A stretch of DNA of 46,805 bases. Origin: Bacteroidales bacterium (GTDB lineage Bacteria > Bacteroidota > Bacteroidia > Bacteroidales > UBA12077). A model generated the notes under the pieces. It was not told the DNA's origin. It saw only the letters and a program-made list of their open reading frames with translations, and did not search any database. Made by a program: the position numbers and the translations under genes. The stretch lies in the NCBI GenBank assembly GCA_019038645.1, contig JAHOYT010000050.1, positions 1 to 46,805 on the forward strand, in the 5' to 3' direction. Shown here piece after piece: positions 8,339-16,838 of the stretch; position 1 is the first letter of the stretch; each line of letters starts with the position of its first letter.

Positions 8339-8716
8339 ATGGAAGAAAAATTATCACAAAAATGTCCTGAATGTGGTGAAAAAATAATTGGTCGTGCCGA
8401 TAAGAAGTTTTGCTCCGATCAATGCCGAAATTCATATAATAATAAACTTAACAGCGATGCAAGCAATACAGTAAGAAATATTAACAATATTCTTAGGAAG
8501 AATCGTCGAATATTGCAGGAACTAAACAAGCAATCAGGTAAAACAATGGTTAACAAAGATACTCTATTGTCAAACGGATTCAATTTTACATATTTTACAC
8601 ATATGTATACTACAAAAAAAGGAGTAATCTACCACTTCTGTTATGAACAAGGATATCTCTTTCTTGAAGATAAAAACCTTTATCTACTGGTAGCAAATAA
8701 AGATAACGAAGGATAG
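8339..8716 (+). CDS. Small zinc-ribbon protein
   Basis: 125 residues. Cys9-x2-Cys12 and Cys25-x3-Cys29 (KCPECGEKI and KKFCSDQCRNSYNNK) form a treble-clef or zinc-ribbon module of the kind found in short Bacteroidota proteins of unknown function. A helical middle (RNINNILRKNRRILQELN) and a mixed C-terminal part follow. It is divergent from ssb with its own promoter. A nucleic-acid-binding role is plausible from the zinc ribbon and basic helices but unproven. Confidence 0.8.
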   Translation: MEEKLSQKCPECGEKIIGRADKKFCSDQCRNSYNNKLNSDASNTVRNINNILRKNRRILQELNKQSGKTMVNKDTLLSNGFNFTYFTHMYTTKKGVIYHFCYEQGYLFLEDKNLYLLVANKDNEG

Positions 8717-8759
8717 TTTATCATATTTAAAAAAGCGGCTAACCAAAAAGTCTTTGTTT

Positions 8760-8840
8760 GTCATCCTCAACTTGATTGGGGATCTCTAAATTAATTGTAT
8801 TGAAAACAAATTATGAGATTCCCTTGTTCAAGGGAATGAC
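8760..8840. repeat. REP/MITE-like imperfect inverted repeat
   Basis: The left arm at 8760-8786 begins GTCATCC and ends GGGGATCTC. The right arm at 8815-8840 is GAGATTCCC...GGGAATGAC. Reverse-complementing the right arm gives GTCATTCCC...GGGAATCTC, so the arms match imperfectly. Such GTCAT...GATCTC elements are dispersed intergenic repeats in many bacterial genomes. Only this copy is present here. Confidence 0.65.
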
Positions 8841-8886
8841 AGAAATAGCGCAGCCAAATACAGTGGTTTTCTATGTTTAAATAAAG

Positions 8887-8913
8887 AGGGATTGCTTCTT
8901 ATTAGCAATCCCT
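8887..8913 (-). terminator. Terminator of the oligopeptidase gene
   Basis: Stem AGGGATTGCT / AGCAATCCCT with a 7-base loop. Read on the minus strand it is followed by a T-rich run (CTTTATTT) just after the stop of the peptidase gene at 8932. Confidence 0.75.
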
Positions 8914-8931
8914 TACATCTATAAATAAGTT

Positions 8932-10815
8932 TTAAATTTTACCTGCTTCTTTTAAAGCCACATCTAATTGGTCAACAAGCTCTTCTAACCTTTTTACAAC
9001 AGCTAAATAAGGCTCTTTAGTAGTTAAATCTACACCAGCTTTCTTTAATAACTCAACCGGATAATCGCTACCACCCGATTTTAACAAATCAAGATATTTT
9101 TCCTGTACCTTCTGTGCAGCCTCAGGAGATTCGGCCTGACTAATTTGATTGAACAAACTACTTGAACACGAAAATGAAACTGCATAATTATATACATAAT
9201 AATTATGGGTAAAGAAATGAAATACTCGTGGCCAACTATAATTATAAGCTTCTGATCTTTCCATCATTCCACTATTGTACTTTTTTTCAATTTCAGCATA
9301 AAGATTAGCCATGATGTCGGCGTTTAATGGCTCATCATTTTCGATCTTAGAATATAGGCTATATTCAAATTCAGCATATTGCGCCTGACGATAAAAAGTA
9401 CCAGAAATATTATCAATTGCCTGAACCAATAAAGCAATTTTTTCATTTGGATCTTTTGTATTTTTAATCATATAATCCAGCAACATATTTTCGTTAAAAG
9501 TAGAAGCCACTTCAGCAACCATAGTAGCCGATCTTCCATAAGTATAAGGTTGGTATTTACTACTTAACATTCCATGTATTGCATGTCCTAACTCATGAGC
9601 TAAAGTATAAACATTATCTTGAGTTTTGTCCCAATTCATTAATATATAAGGATGCACATCGTACATAGGCATATTATATGCACCTGATTGTTTACCCGGT
9701 TTTTCATAAACATCAATCCAACCACCTTGAACCGATTCATTTAATAAACCATTATATTCATTGCCCATAGGTTTTAAACATTCCAACACTATATCAACGG
9801 CTTCTTGCCATTCATAAGATTTTTCATAATCAACAAGTGCGATAGCCTCATCCGAACCATAATACTTTTCCAAACCCAATGCTTTTTTTCTTAATTGTCG
9901 ATATTTTAATAATGATGAAGTGTTGTTGCTAGCTACTTCTATTAAATTCATATAAACACCCTTTGGAATATTATTTGATTCCAGCACAGATTCTAAATAC
10001 GATTCATAACCTTGCAGTTGAGCACCAGCCCACAAATTTTGAGCAATCCCTATCCAAAGATCAGTATAAGTGTTCTTGTTTTTTGAATAAGCTTCAGCCT
10101 TTGCTTCTTCAACTGTTTTACGGTCTCCCTGAACTTTATTGGTTGCGTAAATTCTTGATGCATTTGCTGGACTAACAACAATTTCTTCCCCGGTAGAAAG
10201 AGTTACCTTATGAAATTCCATATCTGCTTTTGAAAGTGAACCATAAGCATTTCCTGATGCACTTAATGCTTTACTATAGTAGGTCAAAACTTTTTGTGTT
10301 TCTTCATCTAATATATGTTCTAACTGACGATAAAAGCTATCAAAATCATGTCCAAAAACCGCTAATTCTTTATTTTCCTTAATCCACTGATCAACAGTTT
10401 CTTTTGGTACGATTGCTAATTCAGGTTGAATCCAAGCAGTGTTTCTACTTCTTTCGATTCCAACAGTTTGTAATTCCTGGATTTTTGTAACATACATTGG
10501 ATTTTTTCCATCTATATCCTGATTAAGTAATACATAAATATATAACTTGATATATAATCTAGAAAAATCACTTCCAAATTTCTGAAATTCAAGCATAGTT
10601 TCTGCACTCTCATTCAATCTACCTTTAAATTCTAAATATTGTGGGATTTGGGATTTTACCAAATCCAAATCTTTTTGCCAGGCATCCCAATTGGTATAAA
10701 CATCAGTAAGTTTCCAATTGTATTTGTAATAATCTTTATCCTTTGCTTCTTCTTGTGCAAAGGAGAAAATATTCAATGCGAATATTGCTAATAATAAAAT
10801 TGATAGTTTTTTCAT
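8932..10815 (-). CDS. pepF: Secreted oligoendopeptidase F (M3B metallopeptidase)
   Basis: 627 residues with signal peptide MKKLSILLLAIFALNIFSFAQ, so it acts in the periplasm or outside. The zinc-binding HELGHAIHG motif lies near residue 406. The downstream helical region with EVASTFNENMLLDYM supplies the third ligand, as in the M3 family. Length matches the family (about 600 residues) plus a signal peptide. It should cleave short peptides, perhaps for nutrition or peptide turnover. It is single-gene, with a terminator at 8887 and a TATTTTTG box on the minus strand at 10849-10856. Confidence 0.94.
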   Translation of the reverse strand: MKKLSILLLAIFALNIFSFAQEEAKDKDYYKYNWKLTDVYTNWDAWQKDLDLVKSQIPQYLEFKGRLNESAETMLEFQKFGSDFSRLYIKLYIYVLLNQDIDGKNPMYVTKIQELQTVGIERSRNTAWIQPELAIVPKETVDQWIKENKELAVFGHDFDSFYRQLEHILDEETQKVLTYYSKALSASGNAYGSLSKADMEFHKVTLSTGEEIVVSPANASRIYATNKVQGDRKTVEEAKAEAYSKNKNTYTDLWIGIAQNLWAGAQLQGYESYLESVLESNNIPKGVYMNLIEVASNNTSSLLKYRQLRKKALGLEKYYGSDEAIALVDYEKSYEWQEAVDIVLECLKPMGNEYNGLLNESVQGGWIDVYEKPGKQSGAYNMPMYDVHPYILMNWDKTQDNVYTLAHELGHAIHGMLSSKYQPYTYGRSATMVAEVASTFNENMLLDYMIKNTKDPNEKIALLVQAIDNISGTFYRQAQYAEFEYSLYSKIENDEPLNADIMANLYAEIEKKYNSGMMERSEAYNYSWPRVFHFFTHNYYVYNYAVSFSCSSSLFNQISQAESPEAAQKVQEKYLDLLKSGGSDYPVELLKKAGVDLTTKEPYLAVVKRLEELVDQLDVALKEAGKI

Positions 10816-10848
10816 TTTAATCTGTTTATAGTTAATAAATTATGATCT

Positions 10849-10856
10849 CAAAAATA
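10849..10856 (-). promoter_or_regulatory. -7 box upstream of pepF
   Basis: The minus strand reads TATTTTTG, matching TAnnTTTG, 33 bases upstream of the pepF start codon. I do not see a clear -33 TTTG at the proper distance, so this is a partial match. Confidence 0.4.
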
Positions 10857-10924
10857 CACGTTCCTTTGACCGATGATAACTCATAAAGTTTAATAAAATA
10901 TTAAATGTAGTATATATTCTAAAT

Positions 10925-12055
10925 TTAGAACAAAATAGCTTTTACATCGTTCAAATACTGATGCAATGATTTTTCCGGATTTTTTTTATCAGTATTCCAT
11001 TGCATTGCAATTGATATGTCTAAGGCAGGTATATATTCCACAATAGTTACATAACCAGGGAAGAAACCTGTATGCCCATATGAAATTTGATCATTTTCAT
11101 TCCAGACAAAAGTAGCAAATCCATAACCAGCATTATCATCCAAAGAAGTTTTCTGATCGCACGGTGTTCTCATCATTTTATAAGATTCTTCAGAAAAAAG
11201 TTCTCCGTTATAATAAATCTTACCCCACTTTGCCAGATCAGATGTTGTACAAGCTATTCCACCACCCGTAAATTCCATTTGCGGATTAAAAACAAACTTT
11301 CCGTTTTCAAGTAAAACTTTTTCAGGAACAAATAAATCTTTGCTGTGTACGGAATAGCCCGTAATAAGTCCCGGAATCTCTCTTTTATTTGCAGGCAAAG
11401 TATTCGTCAGGTTCATAGGTTGAAGAATTCTTTTTGTTAGTTCAGCATAATATTCATTGCCTGTAGTTTGTTCAATTAACATTCCAAGTATGATATAATT
11501 TGTATCAGAATACCCCCATCCTTTTCCGGCAGGATGAGTTGGCTCTGCATCAAAAATAAATTCTAAACGCTCAACTCCTGACCATACTTTTTCCGGATCA
11601 TTTTGCATTGTTTTCCAGATTGTATCATCGAATACATAACGGGGAATGCCTGAAGTATGGTTTAATAACATTCGATTTGTAACATCATTAGCATTTGGCA
11701 GTTTATTAAACCATTCTTCTTTGCCAAAATATTTAGATATTGAATCATCAACATCCAGCTTACCTTCATCTACTAATTGTAAAATAATGGCTGCACAAAA
11801 TGTTTTACCTGTGCTACCTGAAAACATCTTATCTTCAGGTTTCATTAGAATTTGGTTTTCCTTATCAGAATATCCTGCTGAAACAGCAATAATTTCATCA
11901 TTTGGCATTAAAATGGCCAGGTTAATTCCGGGAATATCAACTTCGTCAATAATAGTATTAAGTTGCTTTTTAAATTCCGTTTCTACTTCATATTGCCTTG
12001 TATTACACGACAAAAGAATTGTTGCAAATAAAACGGTTACTATTATTTTTCTCAT
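10925..12055 (-). CDS. Beta-lactamase-fold serine hydrolase, lipoprotein
   Basis: 376 residues when started at the ATG at 12055, where MRKIIVTVLFATILLSC is a lipoprotein signal with a lipobox Cys. An in-frame ATG at 12115 adds 20 hydrophilic residues that would bury the signal and is rejected. Class C-type motifs: GSTGKTF (Ser-x-x-Lys, Ser near 78), WGYSDTNYIILG as the Tyr motif, and YGHTGFF in place of KTG. Relatives include D-Ala-D-Ala carboxypeptidases, esterases and other penicillin-binding-like hydrolases. The substrate cannot be assigned and resistance should not be assumed. It is divergent from the DDAH-type gene. Confidence 0.88.
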   Translation of the reverse strand: MRKIIVTVLFATILLSCNTRQYEVETEFKKQLNTIIDEVDIPGINLAILMPNDEIIAVSAGYSDKENQILMKPEDKMFSGSTGKTFCAAIILQLVDEGKLDVDDSISKYFGKEEWFNKLPNANDVTNRMLLNHTSGIPRYVFDDTIWKTMQNDPEKVWSGVERLEFIFDAEPTHPAGKGWGYSDTNYIILGMLIEQTTGNEYYAELTKRILQPMNLTNTLPANKREIPGLITGYSVHSKDLFVPEKVLLENGKFVFNPQMEFTGGGIACTTSDLAKWGKIYYNGELFSEESYKMMRTPCDQKTSLDDNAGYGFATFVWNENDQISYGHTGFFPGYVTIVEYIPALDISIAMQWNTDKKNPEKSLHQYLNDVKAILF

Positions 12056-12103
12056 AATTTTAAGTTTATTTTTCTGTTTAGAATTATTTACATTAAAATG
12101 GTT

Positions 12104-12111
12104 TAATTTTG
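12104..12111 (+). promoter_or_regulatory. -7 box upstream of the amidinohydrolase gene
   Basis: TAATTTTG fits TAnnTTTG, with a predicted start near 12117 and a leader of about 28 bases. No good -33 element is visible. Confidence 0.4.
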
Positions 12112-12145
12112 ACATTTATTTATAATAGTACTCAAACAACATCTT

Positions 12146-12904
12146 ATGTTTACGAAAGCAATTGTCAGAAAACCTGCGCACACATATGCAAATGGTATTT
12201 CAACATCAAATTTAGGGAAACCTGATTTAAATTTAGTGCAAAAGCAACATGAATCTTATTGCGAGGCTTTAATTAAGTGTGGTCTGGATCTTATTATTCT
12301 TGAACCTGATCCTGAATATCCTGACTCATGTTTTGTAGAAGATACGGCTATTGTTACGAAAGACTTTGGAATAATTACCCGGCCAGGAGATCCCAGACGT
12401 TTGGGGGAGGAAGCTGAGATAAAAAGAGTTTTAGAACCATTACTTAAACTTCACTTTATTGAAAAACCTGGTACTCTCGATGGTGGTGACATTATGCAGG
12501 CTGACAATAATTTTTATATTGGCTTATCCGGCCGAACTAATCTTTCCGGCTCAAAACAATTAAAAAATATATTATCTGATTACAATTATGATGTTTTTTC
12601 AATTCCGGTATGCAACCTGCTACATTTTAAAACAGGCGTAAATTATTTAGGAGATAATAATCTTATAGTACATGAAGAATTTTGTTCAAAAGACGATTTT
12701 AATTCATATAATAAAATAATTGTTGATACAGATGAAGAGTATGCAGCAAATTCATTGCGGATTAATGATTTTGTTATTGTTCCAAAAGGATTTCCTAAAA
12801 CAAAATCTGATATTGAAAATTTAGGTTATAAAATTATTGAATTAGAAATGTCCGAATTTCAAAAAATGGATGGTGGATTAAGCTGCTTATCGTTAAGGTT
12901 TTAA
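12146..12904 (+). CDS. ddaH: Dimethylarginine dimethylaminohydrolase-like amidinohydrolase
   Basis: 252 residues of the pentein fold. Motifs of the DDAH/arginine deiminase superfamily are present: DSCFVEDTAIV early on, RPGDPRRLGEE, TLDGGDIM, the active-site His in LLHFKTGVNYL, and the nucleophile Cys247 in GGLSCLSLRF at the C terminus. The expected reaction is hydrolysis of N-omega-methylated arginine to citrulline plus a methylamine, in the cytoplasm. No arginine deiminase pathway genes lie nearby. It converges on a minus-strand gene with one base between the stop codons and no visible terminator. Confidence 0.87.
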   Translation: MFTKAIVRKPAHTYANGISTSNLGKPDLNLVQKQHESYCEALIKCGLDLIILEPDPEYPDSCFVEDTAIVTKDFGIITRPGDPRRLGEEAEIKRVLEPLLKLHFIEKPGTLDGGDIMQADNNFYIGLSGRTNLSGSKQLKNILSDYNYDVFSIPVCNLLHFKTGVNYLGDNNLIVHEEFCSKDDFNSYNKIIVDTDEEYAANSLRINDFVIVPKGFPKTKSDIENLGYKIIELEMSEFQKMDGGLSCLSLRF

Positions 12905-12905
12905 A

Positions 12906-13667
12906 CTAACGATTTAATTCATCAAGTTTATCAATCATAAGTATTCTAACAAAATCGGAAGTTTTATATAAGGTAAAGCTTTCGGTTTTTCTTTTTTCCA
13001 GCTTATCGACAAAATAAAACTCATCGTCAATTATTTTAGCATCGAAAAAACTTCCTTTGAATTCATGCACCGGAAACAAACTATTTCCTTTTAATTCATA
13101 AATTCTTTGTTTAGTTACAACAAAAACTTTCCCTTTATACTCAATGAACTGATTAGGATATTCATCACTAAAGATTCTATTTTCTTTGTAACAGATGTGC
13201 TTATCTTCTGAATTGTAATATATTAATTCCCCGTTACCAACAAAAGAGTATACGAAAGAGCCTTTTAAGGTATCAATTTTATAGTTGCTCATGTTTATGT
13301 GAATAATATTTTCAGTATTATAAAAAGCCATATTATTCCCACTTTCAGAAATTTTCAGGTTAATTATTCTATCAGTAAGTATTGTTGCTATTAATTTTCC
13401 ATCAGAACTATAATGTTTTATATAATCCTTTTTGTCATCTACTATTTCTAAGCTGGTAATAAACCCATCAGGAACACTGTAATATGTGTTTCCTTCAAAA
13501 ACAAATGAATCTTTTATTACCTTGTAAACACCATCATTTTTTTCAATTCTGTGATCAGGCATTGAAGGAATCACATCTAAATCTATTTTACCAAGCTTAT
13601 TTAGCTTCTGAGAAATACCAGATAACGACGTTAATATCAAAAACAGACTAAAAATTACACTTTTCAT
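12906..13667 (-). CDS. Secreted protein of unknown function
   Basis: 253 residues. Signal peptide MKSVIFSLFLILTSLSGISQ, then repeated short beta-rich segments (GVYKVIKDSFVFEG, SDGKLIATILTD, GNGELIYYNSED, GKVFVVTKQRIYELKG). The pattern suggests a small beta-propeller or similar all-beta fold. I recognise no catalytic motif. It lies downstream of the GT2/TMTC-like pair on the same strand, with 57 bases between, so it may be co-transcribed. Confidence 0.7.
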   Translation of the reverse strand: MKSVIFSLFLILTSLSGISQKLNKLGKIDLDVIPSMPDHRIEKNDGVYKVIKDSFVFEGNTYYSVPDGFITSLEIVDDKKDYIKHYSSDGKLIATILTDRIINLKISESGNNMAFYNTENIIHINMSNYKIDTLKGSFVYSFVGNGELIYYNSEDKHICYKENRIFSDEYPNQFIEYKGKVFVVTKQRIYELKGNSLFPVHEFKGSFFDAKIIDDEFYFVDKLEKRKTESFTLYKTSDFVRILMIDKLDELNR

Positions 13668-13724
13668 GGTGAGAGAATAACTAATTTTGGCAATTATAAT
13701 AAAATATGATTAATCTACAATAAA

Positions 13725-14477
13725 TTATTTTCTATATGGACCTAAAAACTTAAATCTTGCTAAACCTGATTTTTGTAAGGTATACTGAAAGGAAGTATTT
13801 AACACACCAAAACCGTATTTTATACTATTTATAACATTTATTGAGGATGAATCGTCGGCATATTTTGCAGGGCAGGAAATCTCTGCTATTTTGTATCCGG
13901 CATAATGGATTTGAGTTAAAATCTGGTTGTCGAAAACAAAATTATCAGAATTAGCTTTATAATTAATTTTTTCAAGTACTTCCCGGCTATAGGCCCTGAA
14001 TCCAGTATGGTATTCCGAAAGCTTCGCTCCCAGAAAAATATTTTGTATTAAAGTCAGAACTCGATTAAAGAAATATTTATAAACAGGCATTCCACCTTTT
14101 AATGCTCCTTTTCCTAAAATTCTTGATCCTAAAACAACTTGATAAATCCCATTTGAAATAGGCGAAACCATTGATGGTATCAACTTTGGCGTATATTGAT
14201 AATCAGGATGAAGCATAACAACAATATCAGCTTCAAGCTTTAATGCCTCATCATAACAGGTTTTTTGATTAGCACCATAACCTTGATTATCGTTATGAAG
14301 AAAAATGTTTTGAATACCTAATTCTTTTGCTTTCTGTACTGTCCTGTCGTTACTTTTGTCATCAACCAAAATAACTTCATCAACAATGTCGAAAGGAATT
14401 TCATTGTATGTTTGTTCCAGCGTTTTTTCTGCATTAAATGCTGGAAGCACAACTACTATTTTTTTCCCTTTAATCAT
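13725..14477 (-). CDS. Family 2 glycosyltransferase, polyprenyl-phosphate-sugar synthase-like
   Basis: 250 residues, no membrane helices. The GT-A nucleotide-sugar domain is clear: KIVVVLPAFNAEKTLEQTY, EVILVDDKSNDRT, NQGYGANQKTCYDEAL, a DxD-like site in VMLHPDYQY, VVLGSRILGKGAL, and SEYHTGFRAYSREVL. This is the layout of the DPM/DPG synthase group, which charges a polyprenyl phosphate with mannose or glucose. Its start overlaps by 4 bases the stop of a TMTC-like GT-C protein, a class that uses lipid-linked mannose as donor in eukaryotes. The two probably act in series. The exact sugar is not predictable. Confidence 0.87.
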   Translation of the reverse strand: MIKGKKIVVVLPAFNAEKTLEQTYNEIPFDIVDEVILVDDKSNDRTVQKAKELGIQNIFLHNDNQGYGANQKTCYDEALKLEADIVVMLHPDYQYTPKLIPSMVSPISNGIYQVVLGSRILGKGALKGGMPVYKYFFNRVLTLIQNIFLGAKLSEYHTGFRAYSREVLEKINYKANSDNFVFDNQILTQIHYAGYKIAEISCPAKYADDSSSINVINSIKYGFGVLNTSFQYTLQKSGLARFKFLGPYRK

Positions 14478-16801
14478 TTCCTGAATAATTCCGGATTTAG
14501 CTTTTGGGCCTTAATAAAACATTGTTGTGCTTTCTTTTCATAACCCATATTCTTATAAAGATAACCAAGATTAACTATAACTGATGCATCTTTTTTATTT
14601 ATATCCATTTGTAATACATTATCCATATAGATTAATGCATTCGAAAAATCTTTTAAATTAGCATATGTCATAGCGAGATTTATTCTTAATACCGGATCGC
14701 CAGGATCAAGCTCAACTGCTTTCAGTAAAGCTTCTGCTGATTTCTCAAAGTTCTGTGTCATTCCATACGCTACACCTAAATCCTTAAAAACAGCAATATT
14801 CTTTGAATCTATTTTGGATGCTTTTTCAAGATAATTTGTTGATGCTTCCAGATCATTTAAATAACGTCCATAAATTCGGCCAAGCAAATAATTAATACTA
14901 AAATGATCAGGATTATATTTCTCAAGCTGATGCAATAAATCAACATTTTGTAAAGCTCTGTTCTTATCTTCAAAAACCATATTTACCTTTGTTTCAAAAA
15001 TATTAGTATAAACCCTACTATACTCCGGGATTCTTTCCAATATCATTTTATAATACTTAAAGGTGCTGTCAATATTCTGATAAAGTTCCCACTGCGCATT
15101 ACCCATCAACAAAAGAGCATCATTATATCGTGGGTGTATTTTTATTGCTCTTCGTAAATAATTAACTGCCTGATTTAAATATTCCTGCTTTTTTATTTGA
15201 TTTCCGGGTTTTATAGCTTCTTCAATAAGTATTCCTCCTGCTGCTGTATTACTTTTTGCACTATTAACTGAAACTTTCACATCATTTGTAAACAAGGTAA
15301 AATCGTTTTTCCATACACGGTTTCTGCTAATTGTTTTTACTGAGAACAAAATTAAAATAGTGAATAAAATATACTGAATGACATTGGCATTATTAATTCT
15401 GTTAAATAATGTATTCGAAATAAAATATGCAATAATTAAAATAATTCCAATTGAAGCAGCAAATACAAACCGTTCGTTCATAAATACACCTATCGGGAAA
15501 AGAATATTTGACATTGGTGATAATGTTATCAGATAAAACAGAATACCAAAAGAAACAATCTGCTTTTTCTTAAACCCTAATATTGCATAAATGCCAAGGA
15601 ATACATAAATAACAAATGAAATTACAGGCCATAAATTACTCCAGCTCATTACCTGAATATGATACGGATAATAATCGTACGTTAAGGGATGTGGAAATAT
15701 TAACAGTTTTAAATACAGCAGTAAAGTATAAAAAATGGTTGCATATTTTTCAGAAAAAGTCATTCCAAGAAAAGAATTATTCATTAATTCCTGGCCTGAC
15801 TCAAAAGACATTCCTCCAATAACATTATTCCTTACATAAAAATAAAATACGGATGCTATAAACAATGGAATAATGGATATAATAATATATTTGGTTTTCT
15901 TCTCTTTTTGGCTGAAGAAATAAATAGATAAAGGAATTATTGCAAAAAATGTTATCGCAACTTCTTTAGAAAATAATGCAAACAGAAAAGCCGCAAAACT
16001 TAATAGTATGAAATACAACTTTTGTTTGTCGATATATTTTAAAGCAAATAATGCGGCCAATAAAGCTCCCAATAATGATAGTATTTCGTCGCGGCCTTTA
16101 ATGTTAGCAACTACCTCGGTATGAATTGGATGAACAAGAAATAATAAGCTTACAACCAATGGTAATGACAAGTACCATTTATCTGATCTATAGTCTGGCA
16201 ATAATCTTTCAAGTAGAATGAATAAGATAATTGTTGTTATTGCAAATAATAAAACATTTACGAAGTGACTTATAAAGAGCAGAAGGCTCCTTTTTGAATG
16301 CATTCTTTCAATGTTTGAGCGAATTACTGCCTTTTCCTGATCATTTAGCTTATTTGTACTATTTAAAATACTTTCCTGTTGCTGGTTTCTGAGATTTCTG
16401 TTTTCAGTTTGCAATGTTTTTGATAGATCCTTTAAAAGTTTTTGAGAAGGAAGAATGTAGTTAGGGTTGGCATTACGATTCATTCTTTTCTTCAGGGTTA
16501 TTTTATTAATCCCTTTAAATGGCAATCCCATAATTATTTGCCACTCAATAGCATATGTCACCATTGACATTGGCCGGTAACGCCCTCCAGCAACTAGTTT
16601 TTTGTTTTTCTCATCAAAAAAACCGCTAAAAAATTCTTCAGAAAATAAGTCATCTATGCCTTCAAATCCGCTTAAAGTATATTCATTTTCAGTAATTACC
16701 AATGCATCATCCAAAGCGTAATCATGAAATAAGGTGTTCCCGTATAAAATAAAACTTAAAACAAACAGTAGTATATATTTAGTTTTCTTTTTCATATTCA
16801 T
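14474..16801 (-). CDS. TMTC-like (DUF1736) membrane glycosyltransferase with C-terminal TPRs
   Basis: 775 residues. After the first helix comes the acidic loop motif DYALDDALVI (about 27-36), then RYRPMSMVTY (74-83) and HPIHTEVVANIKGRDEIL (224-241). All three match the conserved luminal motifs of TMTC O-mannosyltransferases. About ten membrane helices extend to roughly residue 490. The remaining third holds TPR repeats (for example LGVAYGMTQNFEKSAEALLK and NLGYLYKNMGYEKKAQQCFI). An insert of about 80 hydrophilic residues (92-173) separates YRPM and the next helix. Likely role: transfer of a polyprenyl-linked sugar to periplasmic proteins, with TPRs presenting the substrate. Start could be M1 or M3. 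Confidence 0.85.
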   Translation of the reverse strand: MNMKKKTKYILLFVLSFILYGNTLFHDYALDDALVITENEYTLSGFEGIDDLFSEEFFSGFFDEKNKKLVAGGRYRPMSMVTYAIEWQIIMGLPFKGINKITLKKRMNRNANPNYILPSQKLLKDLSKTLQTENRNLRNQQQESILNSTNKLNDQEKAVIRSNIERMHSKRSLLLFISHFVNVLLFAITTIILFILLERLLPDYRSDKWYLSLPLVVSLLFLVHPIHTEVVANIKGRDEILSLLGALLAALFALKYIDKQKLYFILLSFAAFLFALFSKEVAITFFAIIPLSIYFFSQKEKKTKYIIISIIPLFIASVFYFYVRNNVIGGMSFESGQELMNNSFLGMTFSEKYATIFYTLLLYLKLLIFPHPLTYDYYPYHIQVMSWSNLWPVISFVIYVFLGIYAILGFKKKQIVSFGILFYLITLSPMSNILFPIGVFMNERFVFAASIGIILIIAYFISNTLFNRINNANVIQYILFTILILFSVKTISRNRVWKNDFTLFTNDVKVSVNSAKSNTAAGGILIEEAIKPGNQIKKQEYLNQAVNYLRRAIKIHPRYNDALLLMGNAQWELYQNIDSTFKYYKMILERIPEYSRVYTNIFETKVNMVFEDKNRALQNVDLLHQLEKYNPDHFSINYLLGRIYGRYLNDLEASTNYLEKASKIDSKNIAVFKDLGVAYGMTQNFEKSAEALLKAVELDPGDPVLRINLAMTYANLKDFSNALIYMDNVLQMDINKKDASVIVNLGYLYKNMGYEKKAQQCFIKAQKLNPELFRK

Positions 16802-16838
16802 GCGGGATTAAAATTACAAATTTATGATTAAACCCATA

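Noticed and set aside
12056-12115. Longer start for the beta-lactamase-fold lipoprotein
   Set aside because: It places 20 hydrophilic residues before a lipoprotein signal.
11646-12125. 159-codon plus-strand open frame opposite the lipoprotein hydrolase
   Set aside because: It is antisense to a gene with clear catalytic motifs and has no recognisable protein features.
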